DNA of 64,000 bases from UBA6168 sp964508135. Lineage in GTDB: Bacteria > Bacteroidota > Bacteroidia > Chitinophagales > Saprospiraceae. The position numbers and the translations under genes are program-made. The notes beneath the pieces were generated by a model. It searched no databases and was not told where the DNA came from. It saw only the letters and a list, made by a program, of their open reading frames with translations. Below, one piece after another: positions 36,401-43,529 of this stretch. Within the stretch, counting starts at the first letter, position 1; each line of letters starts with the position of its first letter. The stretch is taken from positions 1 to 64,000 of the forward strand of contig CAZDSU010000026.1 of NCBI GenBank assembly GCA_964508135.1, read 5' to 3'.

Positions 36401-37387
36401 CCGCATTGGACCATGATTCCTGGTGCATCGGGACTTACCCTGAACCCTGGGAATGTTAGTGTGGCGACCTGTTACCTGCGATGCACACGCCGTGTCGGTT
36501 GTCCGATCTTCATTGAGTCCAATATCATTTCCCTCACCATTTCAACCAACTGTGGTGGTGGCGGCGGAACACCGAATTGTGCAAACGTTGGCGTCTCCAC
36601 TCAGCCCGGCAAAATCATCGTTTCGGGCCTCAGCGGTGCCCCGGTTACTTCCGTTCAGATATTCAGCTCCTCCTGGCAGACAGAGCATAACTGTTTCGGC
36701 AACTGCACCACTCCGACCGCTACCTTCACGGTGCCAGCTGGCACGCACTACGTAAAAGTTAAATACTACAGTGCTACCTACCAGTTCATCTGCGAGGTGA
36801 ACATGACCGTCAACGTGCCAATTGCACTTGGCAGCTATCAAGGAGAGACCTTCCAATTTGAGGCAAGGAAGCAGGAAGAGCATACAGAGCTGTATTGGTT
36901 GCACGACGGTGGCTATCACATCGGCCAGTACATCCTTGAAAGGTCAGCGGACGGCGTTGATTTTCAGCCACTCAGCGACAGGGCATCAGAAGGTGGCAAC
37001 GCTCAGGAGCTTTACGAAGACTTCGACCTTGAGCCACTTACCGGCGACAACTTCTACCGATTGAAATTGGTGGACGTAGATGGTTCAACCTACTATTCAG
37101 CAGTAATAACCATCAACTTCCCAGACGTGGAAAGCTATGTGCTGTTCCCGAACCCAGCCAACGGTTTCGTCAAGGCCAACCTTGAAACTGTGATTGGCGT
37201 TGAGGATGTGACCATCACCATTTTCAACAGTTTTGGAATGAAAATGAAGCGCTTCCACCTGGATGAAGTTTACAGCAAATACTACCAGATGGACATCCGT
37301 GACCTGCACGAAGGTCACTACATCGTGTGGTTCAATGTGCCGGGCAAACGGCCCATCGCCAAAGCACTTTCCATAGGTAGGATTTAA
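33419..37387 (+). CDS. Gene F: 1322-residue paralogue of gene D with a long Gly-Ser linker
   Basis: Exported T9SS type A protein. Start ATG 33419 (MNRQTFFSKKCLALGLTLML...QVQA signal peptide). Parts: one Cys module of the gene D type (about 64-198, CCDGSKAKAITLLYNGEGC); a PKD-like domain (207-278); a Gly/Ser-only linker of about 189 residues (278-467), broken once by a short GGTPVICPDGG; a Cys-rich unit; three almost identical 60-residue GGD(S/T)DGDG(V/I)CNNQDC calcium-loop-like repeats and a fourth diverged one later; then the same series of beta segments as gene D, and a sorting domain (SYVLFPNPANG...). The C-terminal 766 bp match gene D without visible change. Compared with D, it has lost two Cys modules and gained the linker and two Asp-rich repeats. 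A terminator follows. It is likely a surface or matrix protein presenting its N-terminal domain on a long flexible stalk (inference). Confidence 0.87.
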   Translation: MNRQTFFSKKCLALGLTLMLALFGQVQARSMFMEGTVLKYASYLLSLFDDVQTGTEMVILTGEDCCDGSKAKAITLLYNGEGCSESSTSQELGSKWECNQPGSGPNGAASVYIVASEDSNGGGDNYFAGNVSLGSSFTAAETEKLPSNTWVTVYASQGGAVLQSVRIHTSCSAPLIIGDQFGSLVLQNVVFEDGSSCSGTTTTTCPEAVIITPTGQICKGQAVVFSTPDLGYPCFTYNWNFGPNATPSTATGIGPHTVVFSISGSFSVSMTADNGCDSGGSGGSGSSGGSGGSGGSGSSGSGGSGGSGGSGSSGGSGSGGSGGSGSGGSGGSGGSGSSGSGGSGGSGGSGGSGSSGSGGSGGGTPVICPDGGSGSGGSGSSGSSGSGGSGSSGSGGSGGSGSGGSGGSGGSGSGGSGGSGSGGSGGSGGSGGSGSGGSGGSGGSGSGGSGGSGGSGSGGSGSGGSGSCIDCRQTKTVTVTVINCNPPCTGTPGAPCTDGNPNTSNDVVTADGCGCQGTPNTSDCVNGISITVVNGNIKVTGLNGAPISSVQIFNSSWQTIFNCFANCGGTVVEPVPAGNYIVYAKYYSASYQLICEKQLSVTVTSPPCTNQGGDTDGDGICNNQDCQPNNPAFPATPGTPCNDGNPATTNDVVTANGCGCAGTPSNPCAQQGGDSDGDGVCNNQDCQPNNPAFPATPGTSCNDGNPNTNNDVVTANGCGCAGTPSNPCAQQGGDSDGDGVCNNQDCQPNNPAFPATPGSSCNDGNPNTNNDVVTANGCGCAGTPVSTCNVAVNGCVITITGLNASSSAKIFNSNWTIIFDCNPWSSNHCGSNISFTVPSTGTYWVQACGSLTSYTVTSCTNNPCANLGGDTDGDGVCNNNDCHPDNPAFPATPGAPCNDGNPNTINDVVKADGCSCAGTPVTACDNVTNGGTIGFGTACSASIQHCPNSGPAPAIGNCVAPSGGTGIMETVWLKSTTSCTFPTTTAAQIAAGQDPHWTMIPGASGLTLNPGNVSVATCYLRCTRRVGCPIFIESNIISLTISTNCGGGGGTPNCANVGVSTQPGKIIVSGLSGAPVTSVQIFSSSWQTEHNCFGNCTTPTATFTVPAGTHYVKVKYYSATYQFICEVNMTVNVPIALGSYQGETFQFEARKQEEHTELYWLHDGGYHIGQYILERSADGVDFQPLSDRASEGGNAQELYEDFDLEPLTGDNFYRLKLVDVDGSTYYSAVITINFPDVESYVLFPNPANGFVKANLETVIGVEDVTITIFNSFGMKMKRFHLDEVYSKYYQMDIRDLHEGHYIVWFNVPGKRPIAKALSIGRI
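34251..34818 (+). repeat. Gly-Ser linker-coding low-complexity repeat in gene F
   Basis: About 568 bp built from GGNGGNTCN-type 9- and 6-bp units (codons for GGS and GS) in imperfect array. It is interrupted once at about 34501-34540 by codons for GGTPVICPDGG. The reading frame stays open on both strands, which explains two Pro/Glu- or Arg-rich shadow frames. Confidence 0.9.
35249..35765 (+). repeat. Three tandem 180-bp Asp-loop repeats in gene F
   Basis: Units begin at 35249, 35429 and 35609 with CAGGGCGGTGA and encode GGD(S/T)DGDG(V/I)CNNQDC...CNDGNP.T.NDVVTANGCGCAGTP. Units 2 and 3 are nearly identical in DNA. Gene D has the counterpart only once at this place (28222 onward), so the array expanded in F. 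Confidence 0.87.
36575..37340 (+). repeat. Copy 2 of the 766-bp direct repeat shared by genes D and F
   Basis: Matches 29181-29946 with no difference that I can see. Downstream, the final 15 codons diverge (GKRPVAKLLMVGRI in D, GKRPIAKALSIGRI in F). Confidence 0.88.
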
Positions 37388-37413
37388 GTAAAATTACTTT
37401 TCGGACAAGAAAT

Positions 37414-37455
37414 GGAGCATACGGGTGGTTTCCTGTATGCTCCTATTATTTTTTG
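37414..37455 (+). terminator. Rho-independent terminator of gene F
   Basis: 12-bp stem GGAGCATACGGG / CCTGTATGCTCC (one G-T pair) with loop TGGTTT, then TATTATTTTTT; it begins 27 nt after the stop codon. Confidence 0.88.
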
Positions 37456-37482
37456 TCAATGTATCGCCAAGGCCATCAGCAA

Positions 37483-37579
37483 TTCTTTAAGTTCTGACAG
37501 TCAGTTCTTTAGATGAAGTTATCGACCTCACCGAGGTCTATATTGACACCTAACAGATTGATTGTCAAAACTTAAAGAA
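37483..37579. repeat. 97-nt inverted-repeat element with GACCTC core
   Basis: 21-bp arms TTCTTTAAGTTCTGACAGTCA (37483-37503) and its near reverse complement at 37559-37579 (two differences, both G-U compatible in RNA). They enclose the palindrome GACCTC-ACC-GAGGTC at 37524-37538. The same core occurs four times in the element at 43083-43234. Confidence 0.7.
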
Positions 37580-37607
37580 CCGCTGCAAGGCAATTGCACA
37601 CTACCAT

Positions 37608-37769
37608 TGAAGCTGTTTAGACTTTCCTCATTGGGCTAAAAAAGGCGCTTTTCCACCCTCCTGACGGCAATTTTCTCGGCAATAGCGCTGCTATTCCCTC
37701 AAAAATTCCCTTCAGGAGGACGAAAAATCACTCTTTTTTATCTCCAACAGGAAAGTCTAAACAGCTTCA
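37608..37769. repeat. 162-nt long-hairpin element (MITE-like) before gene G
   Basis: Perfect 21-bp terminal inverted repeats (TGAAGCTGTTTAGACTTTCC-T at 37608-37628; complement at 37749-37769). Inside, further paired blocks are nested around one centre: TAAAAAAG/CTTTTTTA, CCTCCTGA (37657-37664) / TCAGGAGG (37712-37719), GGCAATTTT/AAAATTCCC, and AATAGC-GCT-GCTATT (37681-37695). The whole element can fold into one imperfect stem of about 75 bp. I see no clear target-site duplication and no transposase. Confidence 0.75.
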
Positions 37770-37949
37770 TTGTTTTATTCAAAAATATTTGCCATTTTTG
37801 CAGTTCTATTTGGTTTCACTCCTTTACACAAGTCTGAATACGCTTTAATCCTCCCTCCCCCCGCTCGGCGTCTTTGCCGAAATCAGCATCATCTATCACG
37901 GCTTTATTTTTTCACAGACTTAGATAATTCTTACAATTCATTAATTACT

Positions 37950-40900
37950 ATGCGCAACCTAACTTACCTTATCTTGCTATGCCTGTTATGCTGGGTTAAC
38001 CAGTCTTTGGCAGCTACCACAAAGTACATCGGGGCCCCCAACGGTGACTGGTTTGACCCTGATAACTGGAACTCCGGCTTGCCCGCCTTTGGCAACGATG
38101 CAGAAATCAACGGCGGCCGATCAGTCGTTATCGGTAGCCCCCTCACTTCGAATTTTACCATCAACAATTATGGCACCATCACCTTTTCGTCCAACTTCAC
38201 CAACAACGGCATCGTGTTTTCCCTCGGCGACTTGTTGTTCACCGCTGATGCCAACGTGACCAACTTTGGTTCATTTGCTAGCCTTATCTCGGCCAGTTTC
38301 GCACCTGGCGCAAATTTCACCAATGAAACAGGCGGCAGTTTCGTCAACGGTGGCAATTTTACCCTGCCCACCACGCTGGTGAACAAGGGCGACATCGTCA
38401 ACAACGGTACCCTGAATGCCACGGACGGAATGGTGCAAACCCAAGGCACTTTCGAGAACAACCAGACCATGACCGTAGAGTTTCTCACGGTGGCGGCGGG
38501 CACCTCCCTCGCCAACAAATCTGGTGCGAACCTCAATATTACTGGAAGTGGCTCCACCTTCACGGCGAACGGCCTGGTGAACAATTTTGGAACCATAACC
38601 AATGCAGGCTCCACGGTGGTAAATGGTGTTTTCAACAACACCGGCAACGGCCTGCTCAAGACACTGACCACTGGCGAGTTGAAAATCAACGCCGGAAAGA
38701 CCTTCGACAATACAGACGGCAGGCTGGACAACGAAGGCAAGTTCGAGAATTATGGCACCTTCATCAACGGCTACCAGTTTTTGAACAAAAACGATGCGAG
38801 GAACTTTGGGCTGTTCCAAAACAACAACTTGTTGAGCAACCTAGCGGGCGGGGTGTTCAGGAACGAAGTTGGCGGCACCATCAGCATGGGCAATGGTTCG
38901 CAACTGCTCAACTCGGGCGACTTTAAAAACAAAAGCCAAATAACCAGTGGCGGCCTGGTCCAAAACGACGGCGAGTTCGAGAACGACGGCACGATCGCCA
39001 ACACTGGCGGTTCGGTGCTGGACAACAATAACCAGTTGACCAACAACGGCACGATCACCGCCATCAACATCGTGCGCAACGATGGCTTTTTCACCAACAA
39101 GGCGGCGCTCAACCTCAATTCGGGCGCGGTGCTAAGCAACTATGCCACCTTCAATAACCTTGCTGGCGCAGTGTTCACCAATAACCAAGACATTGCCAAC
39201 AAAACGGAAGCTAGTTTCACCAACAGTGGCACGGTAAACAACGTGCTGTATTTCACCAATGAAGGAACCGTCACAAACAGCAGCACCTTCAACAACCCGG
39301 GCGATATCTTCAACAAGCCCGGTGCGGCATTTTCCAATAGTGCCTCACTTTTGCTTGCCGCTGGCAACATCCGAAACGAAGGCGCGCTTACGAACACCAG
39401 CCAGTTGACCGTGGACGACTGTTCCAGCATCCGCAACACCGGTTCAGTGACAAATAACGGAACGCTCAAGCTGCAAGGCATTTTGTTCCAAACGGGTAGT
39501 TTTACTGGCAATGCTCCGACAGTGGATGGCGGCTACATCCATGTTTCGCCCAACACGAACGCCCCAAGCATCTGCAAGGACGGCACGTTCGGTGCCAACA
39601 TCGTAGGCGAAGTGAAGGTCTATGCTTCCGAGCTGATTGCCTTCCCCAACTTCAAAGCCTGCAGCAACATGGTTTACAAGGCAAACGGGGAGGACCGTCC
39701 GATTTTCCATTGCTCCGACATCGGTTCGGTGCTCAACGTTGACGTCGTGCTAAAAACCCGCCTAAACGACTTGCTGACCTGCGTCGCCCAGGTGACGCCC
39801 GAGGATTTGCTGGCACCCGAGTTTACCACGCCCTGCCCTGGCAACATCCAAAAAACGACCATGGGCAGCTCGGCGACCGCCACTTGGACGCCCCTAGCCG
39901 CTGTGGACAATTGCTCGGCAACCACGTTGACGGCTTCCCATGCACTAGGCAGCAGCTTCCCCATCGGCAGCACCACCGTGTCCTACACGGCCAAGGATGT
40001 TTACAACAATACTAACAACTGCGCCTTCACCGTTACCGTCAACGGCCTCACTTCCTGTACCAGCAACCTGACACCCACCAACAATCTGACGGGCATCAAT
40101 CCAGCGTCGGTCATCTTCACCTGGAATGCTGCGACGAACGCCACCCACTACGACCTTTACCTCGGCACGAGCAACCCGCCGACAAACAAAGCAAAATCCG
40201 ATGTTTTTGCCACAACCGCTACGGTGGCGGGGCTGACTGGTGGCTTGACCTACTACTGGTACGTGGTGCCGAAAAACGCCAATGGCGCTGCCACGGGATG
40301 CCAGCAGGTGAATACATTTAATTTCGCCACGCAACCGCCTTGTGTCAACGTGACAAATGCAGGTGCGGTCACCGCCAGCCAATCGGTTTGCAACGGCAAC
40401 GACCCTGTGGCGTTTTCAAACGCCAACTCACCTGTTGGAGGCACGGGCAATTTGGAATATAGTTGGCAGCGATCCACGCTCGACCCAACTGCTAATCCCA
40501 ACGCTTGGTCAACAATTGATGGGGCGGTTTCGCCTACTTTTGACCCACCGATTTTGACCCTAAACACCTGGTACCGCCGGGGCGCTCGCCGGGGCAACTG
40601 CTCCGACTATCTCTTCACGGAAGCCGTGAAAGTGACCATCATCACGACGCCTGCGCCGCAACTCGACTTGGCGCAAACTTCTTGCGCCGCAATGACTGGC
40701 AGCCTGACCATCACAAATTTGCCCACTGGTTTTTACAGCAAGCTCGACAACGGTTCTCAAACATTGAACCAGGCGGCCTATGCCAACATCACACCGGGGC
40801 AGCACACCATTACCATTGGCTCGAACGGTTGCGACAAGTCCACCCCGTTCACCATCAATGCCCTGCCTGCTGCGCCGGTAGCTTCCTGCCAAAATATCAC

Positions 40901-42911
40901 CCGGCAGTTGACGACAACCAGTGGCAACAGCGTCAGTGTGTTGGCCACTGAAATCAACAACGGCAGCACGGGCGGCTGCTCTCCGCTTTCTTTTAAGATA
41001 AACAACCAAAACAGCCTCAGCTTCAACTGTGCCAACCTTGGGCCCAATGCGGTGACCCTGCTGGTCACGGATGCCGCTGGCCGCACGGCAAGTTGCACGG
41101 CAACCATCACCGTGCAAGACCTTGCACCACCGACACTGGTTTGCAAGAATTTCACGGCAACGCTCAATGCTACTGGGCAAGCTTCCATCAACCCCGACAA
41201 TGTTTTTCAAAGCGGAACGGACAATTGTGGCAGCACGGTAAACCTCGTCTCCGTCGCACCAAACACCTTCACTTGTGCCAATACGGGCACTGTATCGGTA
41301 TTGCTGACGGCGAACGATGGCAGGGGAAATGTCGCTACCTGTACTTCCCAAGTTACTGTACAGGACGCTACGCCACCGACGGTCGTTTGCAAAAATCTCG
41401 ATGTCGTGCTCGACGCCAACGGGCAGGCGAACATCACGCCCGCCAATGTTTTTCAAAGCGGAACGGACAATTGTGGCGGCACGGTAAGCCCCGTATCGGT
41501 ACAGCCCAATTCCTTTAGCTGTAATAAATTGGGGCCTAACGCCGTGACGTTGACCGTCAGCGACGGCAAGGGCAACAACGGCACCTGCGCCGCTACCGTG
41601 ACCGTCAGCCTGAACGCAAACGCCATCGTCAGCTACACCATCCTTGCACAGGACGAAATCCACATGCACAAGAATACCGTCGCCGGAAACTTGGGCATTT
41701 GGAAGGCGGGAAAGGAGGCGAGAATCCACGACGCAACGACCGTGACCGGCTTTGTCCGCTCGCCGATGATTGACCTGGAGAGCGGCAGCGTCATCACGGG
41801 CGCTCAAACACTTTCGCAATCACCGGAGCCGCCGCTTGCGAGCTTCAGGTACAACACCATGCCCGACCCGCCCGCCGATGTGATGGTTCCAGACAACTAC
41901 GCCGGGGTGTACCTGCTGAACGGGACCAATTTCAAAAAAATAGAAGTCGGCAAAAACTCGACAGCAAAGTTCACGGCAACGGGCATTGTTTACGTCAAGG
42001 AATTTAAGACCAAAGACGCTGACATGGGCAAAAAAACGAGCGTGCAATTTTCGGGAAATACGGAATTGGTAGTGAAGAAGAAAGTCGAGCTGGGCAAGCG
42101 CTCGGAACTCAACTGGGGCAGCACCCACCGGGTAAAATTTTATATCCAGGAAGACAACTTCAACCTCAAAGAAAATTGCAAGGTCAACGCAAGCGCAGAC
42201 CTCCGCTTCTCAGACATGAACGTGGACGACGGCACGGAGCAGAGTCACACCCGGCTCAACGGGCAGTTCATCGCCAAAAAAGTGGATGCTAAAAAATGGG
42301 TGGACTGGTCGTGGTCGCCATACGAGTGCAGTTCGCTGCCGCCCATTGCTCCGCTCATCGCCACTGACGACGACCTTGGCCTGATTGCACTGCTTGACCA
42401 TGAGGAAGTGAACCTGAACTGGGTGACCAACACCGACCACAAGAGCACCAGTTATGTGGTGGAGCGCTCCGCAAATGGCGTTGACTTTGAGCCACTGCTT
42501 GAGGTGTCGCCCGAAACGGACAACGAACAACTGAACCTTTACAAAAACAAGGACACTCAGCCGAACCCCGGTGCCAACTTCTATCGGGTACGGGCAAGGT
42601 TTGCCGACGGCACGGAAGCCGTGAGCGAGACCAGGGCCGTTGAACTGCAACTCGACCGCAGTGTCCTGACGTTGTTCCCAAACCCGGCCCACCGCCATGT
42701 ATCGGTGTATTTTGAAAAAATGGTTGGCAAGGCAGCAACGGTGACCGTCCACAACAGCTTTGGCCAACAAGTCCTGGAAAGCCAGCACGACTCGCTTCCT
42801 GACGCTCCATGGCAATTGGAATTGGGCAACCTGCCCGAAGGGATTTACTGGCTGTGGTTAAAAGTGGATGGGTTGCGGGAGCGATCGGTTCGATTTGTGG
42901 TCGTGAAGTGA
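37950..42911 (+). CDS. Gene G: 1653-residue solenoid-type adhesin with HYR/FnIII modules and T9SS type A end
   Basis: Secreted protein started at ATG 37950 (MRNLTYLILLCLLCWVNQSLAA); the frame is open back to 37770 inside a hairpin element. Residues about 26-530 are a long array of short N/G-rich strands (phrases like FTNNGI, NNGTITN.G, FNNTGNG, TNSSTFNNPGDIFNK) typical of right-handed beta-solenoid adhesins. Then come a HYR domain (about 620-698), an FnIII-like domain (706-794), an Ig-like domain (803-901), two HYR-type repeats of about 80 residues (1059-1221) with the shared phrase NVFQSGTDNCG, and a segment of about 230 residues (1228-1461; HMHKNTVAGNLGIW, FSGNTELVVKK, LNGQFIAKKVD) that resembles surface-layer or polymer-forming beta proteins. 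The C-terminus is an FnIII-like plus type A sorting domain (from about 1572, LTLFPNPAHRHVSV). It is followed by a terminator. Adhesin is the likely role; the ligand is unknown. Confidence 0.86.
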   Translation: MRNLTYLILLCLLCWVNQSLAATTKYIGAPNGDWFDPDNWNSGLPAFGNDAEINGGRSVVIGSPLTSNFTINNYGTITFSSNFTNNGIVFSLGDLLFTADANVTNFGSFASLISASFAPGANFTNETGGSFVNGGNFTLPTTLVNKGDIVNNGTLNATDGMVQTQGTFENNQTMTVEFLTVAAGTSLANKSGANLNITGSGSTFTANGLVNNFGTITNAGSTVVNGVFNNTGNGLLKTLTTGELKINAGKTFDNTDGRLDNEGKFENYGTFINGYQFLNKNDARNFGLFQNNNLLSNLAGGVFRNEVGGTISMGNGSQLLNSGDFKNKSQITSGGLVQNDGEFENDGTIANTGGSVLDNNNQLTNNGTITAINIVRNDGFFTNKAALNLNSGAVLSNYATFNNLAGAVFTNNQDIANKTEASFTNSGTVNNVLYFTNEGTVTNSSTFNNPGDIFNKPGAAFSNSASLLLAAGNIRNEGALTNTSQLTVDDCSSIRNTGSVTNNGTLKLQGILFQTGSFTGNAPTVDGGYIHVSPNTNAPSICKDGTFGANIVGEVKVYASELIAFPNFKACSNMVYKANGEDRPIFHCSDIGSVLNVDVVLKTRLNDLLTCVAQVTPEDLLAPEFTTPCPGNIQKTTMGSSATATWTPLAAVDNCSATTLTASHALGSSFPIGSTTVSYTAKDVYNNTNNCAFTVTVNGLTSCTSNLTPTNNLTGINPASVIFTWNAATNATHYDLYLGTSNPPTNKAKSDVFATTATVAGLTGGLTYYWYVVPKNANGAATGCQQVNTFNFATQPPCVNVTNAGAVTASQSVCNGNDPVAFSNANSPVGGTGNLEYSWQRSTLDPTANPNAWSTIDGAVSPTFDPPILTLNTWYRRGARRGNCSDYLFTEAVKVTIITTPAPQLDLAQTSCAAMTGSLTITNLPTGFYSKLDNGSQTLNQAAYANITPGQHTITIGSNGCDKSTPFTINALPAAPVASCQNITRQLTTTSGNSVSVLATEINNGSTGGCSPLSFKINNQNSLSFNCANLGPNAVTLLVTDAAGRTASCTATITVQDLAPPTLVCKNFTATLNATGQASINPDNVFQSGTDNCGSTVNLVSVAPNTFTCANTGTVSVLLTANDGRGNVATCTSQVTVQDATPPTVVCKNLDVVLDANGQANITPANVFQSGTDNCGGTVSPVSVQPNSFSCNKLGPNAVTLTVSDGKGNNGTCAATVTVSLNANAIVSYTILAQDEIHMHKNTVAGNLGIWKAGKEARIHDATTVTGFVRSPMIDLESGSVITGAQTLSQSPEPPLASFRYNTMPDPPADVMVPDNYAGVYLLNGTNFKKIEVGKNSTAKFTATGIVYVKEFKTKDADMGKKTSVQFSGNTELVVKKKVELGKRSELNWGSTHRVKFYIQEDNFNLKENCKVNASADLRFSDMNVDDGTEQSHTRLNGQFIAKKVDAKKWVDWSWSPYECSSLPPIAPLIATDDDLGLIALLDHEEVNLNWVTNTDHKSTSYVVERSANGVDFEPLLEVSPETDNEQLNLYKNKDTQPNPGANFYRVRARFADGTEAVSETRAVELQLDRSVLTLFPNPAHRHVSVYFEKMVGKAATVTVHNSFGQQVLESQHDSLPDAPWQLELGNLPEGIYWLWLKVDGLRERSVRFVVVK
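41195..41485 (+). repeat. Recently duplicated HYR-type repeat in gene G
   Basis: The stretch AATGTTTTTCAAAGCGGAAC and the roughly 20 bases after it occur twice (about 41200 and 41447), marking two HYR-type units of about 247 bp that otherwise have diverged. Confidence 0.65.
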
Positions 42912-42942
42912 GGTTGATTTTAAATCATAAATGCTAAATATC

Positions 42943-42986
42943 AAAGCCCCGGTAGTGTCCACAACACTGCCGGGGCTTTGTTTATT
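42943..42986 (+). terminator. Rho-independent terminator of gene G
   Basis: 16-bp stem AAAGCCCCGGTAGTGT / ACACTGCCGGGGCTTT (one T-G pair), loop CCACA, followed by GTTTATT; 31 nt after the stop. Confidence 0.87.
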
Positions 42987-43082
42987 GCCATGTTTCACCG
43001 GACTCTTGTTTGGCAAACGAGACACCGCCGCACTGGAGTTCGGCGAGACGACCACCAAGGCAAACGTATTAAAATCAATTTC

Positions 43083-43234
43083 GACCTCGGAGAGGTCAAA
43101 CATTGGTAGAAATAGGCAATATCAACCGGATTTCGACCTCAGAGAGGTCGCACCCTACGTTAACATGCGACCTCTCCGAGGTCGAAATTCATGGGGAATC
43201 GGCAATTCTACCAACATTTGACCTCTCCGAGGTC
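43083..43234. repeat. 152-nt nested palindromic element with four GACCTC-nnn-GAGGTC units
   Basis: Four 15-bp palindromes, GACCTC-(GGA/AGA/TCC/TCC)-GAGGTC-like, at 43083-43097, 43135-43149, 43169-43183 and 43220-43234. The left half is also an inverted copy of the right half: ...GGTCAAA.(.)TTGGTAGAA... and ATTTCGACCTC occur on both arms, and GGTCGCA/TGCGACC close the central 13-nt loop. The whole can fold into one imperfect hairpin with side cruciforms. The same core appears once at 37524-37538. Confidence 0.8.
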
Positions 43235-43529
43235 ACAAAAATTTTGATGTGTTTGCCCTGACACGACCACCGTTGAATTGCGCCTTGGCATAGTTATTGA
43301 CTCTCTTGTTTTTTTCTTCCCTCGAATTAGATGGCTTTATTGTTTTAGTATTCTTCAGGCCATCCTAAAGATTTCCCTCTCAACATACAATCTGGTCTCA
43401 CACAATAGAAGAAGCATCAATTTCTGCATGTTTCTCCAATCCGTTATTTAAATGATTGGCTACTACCTGAAAGTGCCTGGTGATGTGCAACTTGAGGGGG
43501 AAAGCAGACGAACACAAACGAACAAACAC

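Larger units (their letters stand above)
37388..37949. other. Intergenic region between genes F and G
   Basis: 562 bp. It holds the gene F terminator, a 97-nt inverted-repeat element (37483-37579) and a 162-nt hairpin element (37608-37769), listed separately. The last 180 bp before gene G look featureless; a frame extension from 37770 is open but not protein-like. Confidence 0.6.
42912..43529. other. Intergenic region between genes G and H
   Basis: 618 bp. It holds the gene G terminator and the nested palindromic element 43083-43234. Beyond 43240 there is only A/T-rich leader-like DNA; an in-frame extension of gene H begins at 43452. Confidence 0.6.

Noticed and set aside
37770..37949. Upstream in-frame extension of gene G (similar ones precede genes E, H and I)
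   Set aside because: The extensions lack signal-peptide character, overlap hairpins or leaders, and a better start with a clear signal peptide follows in each case.
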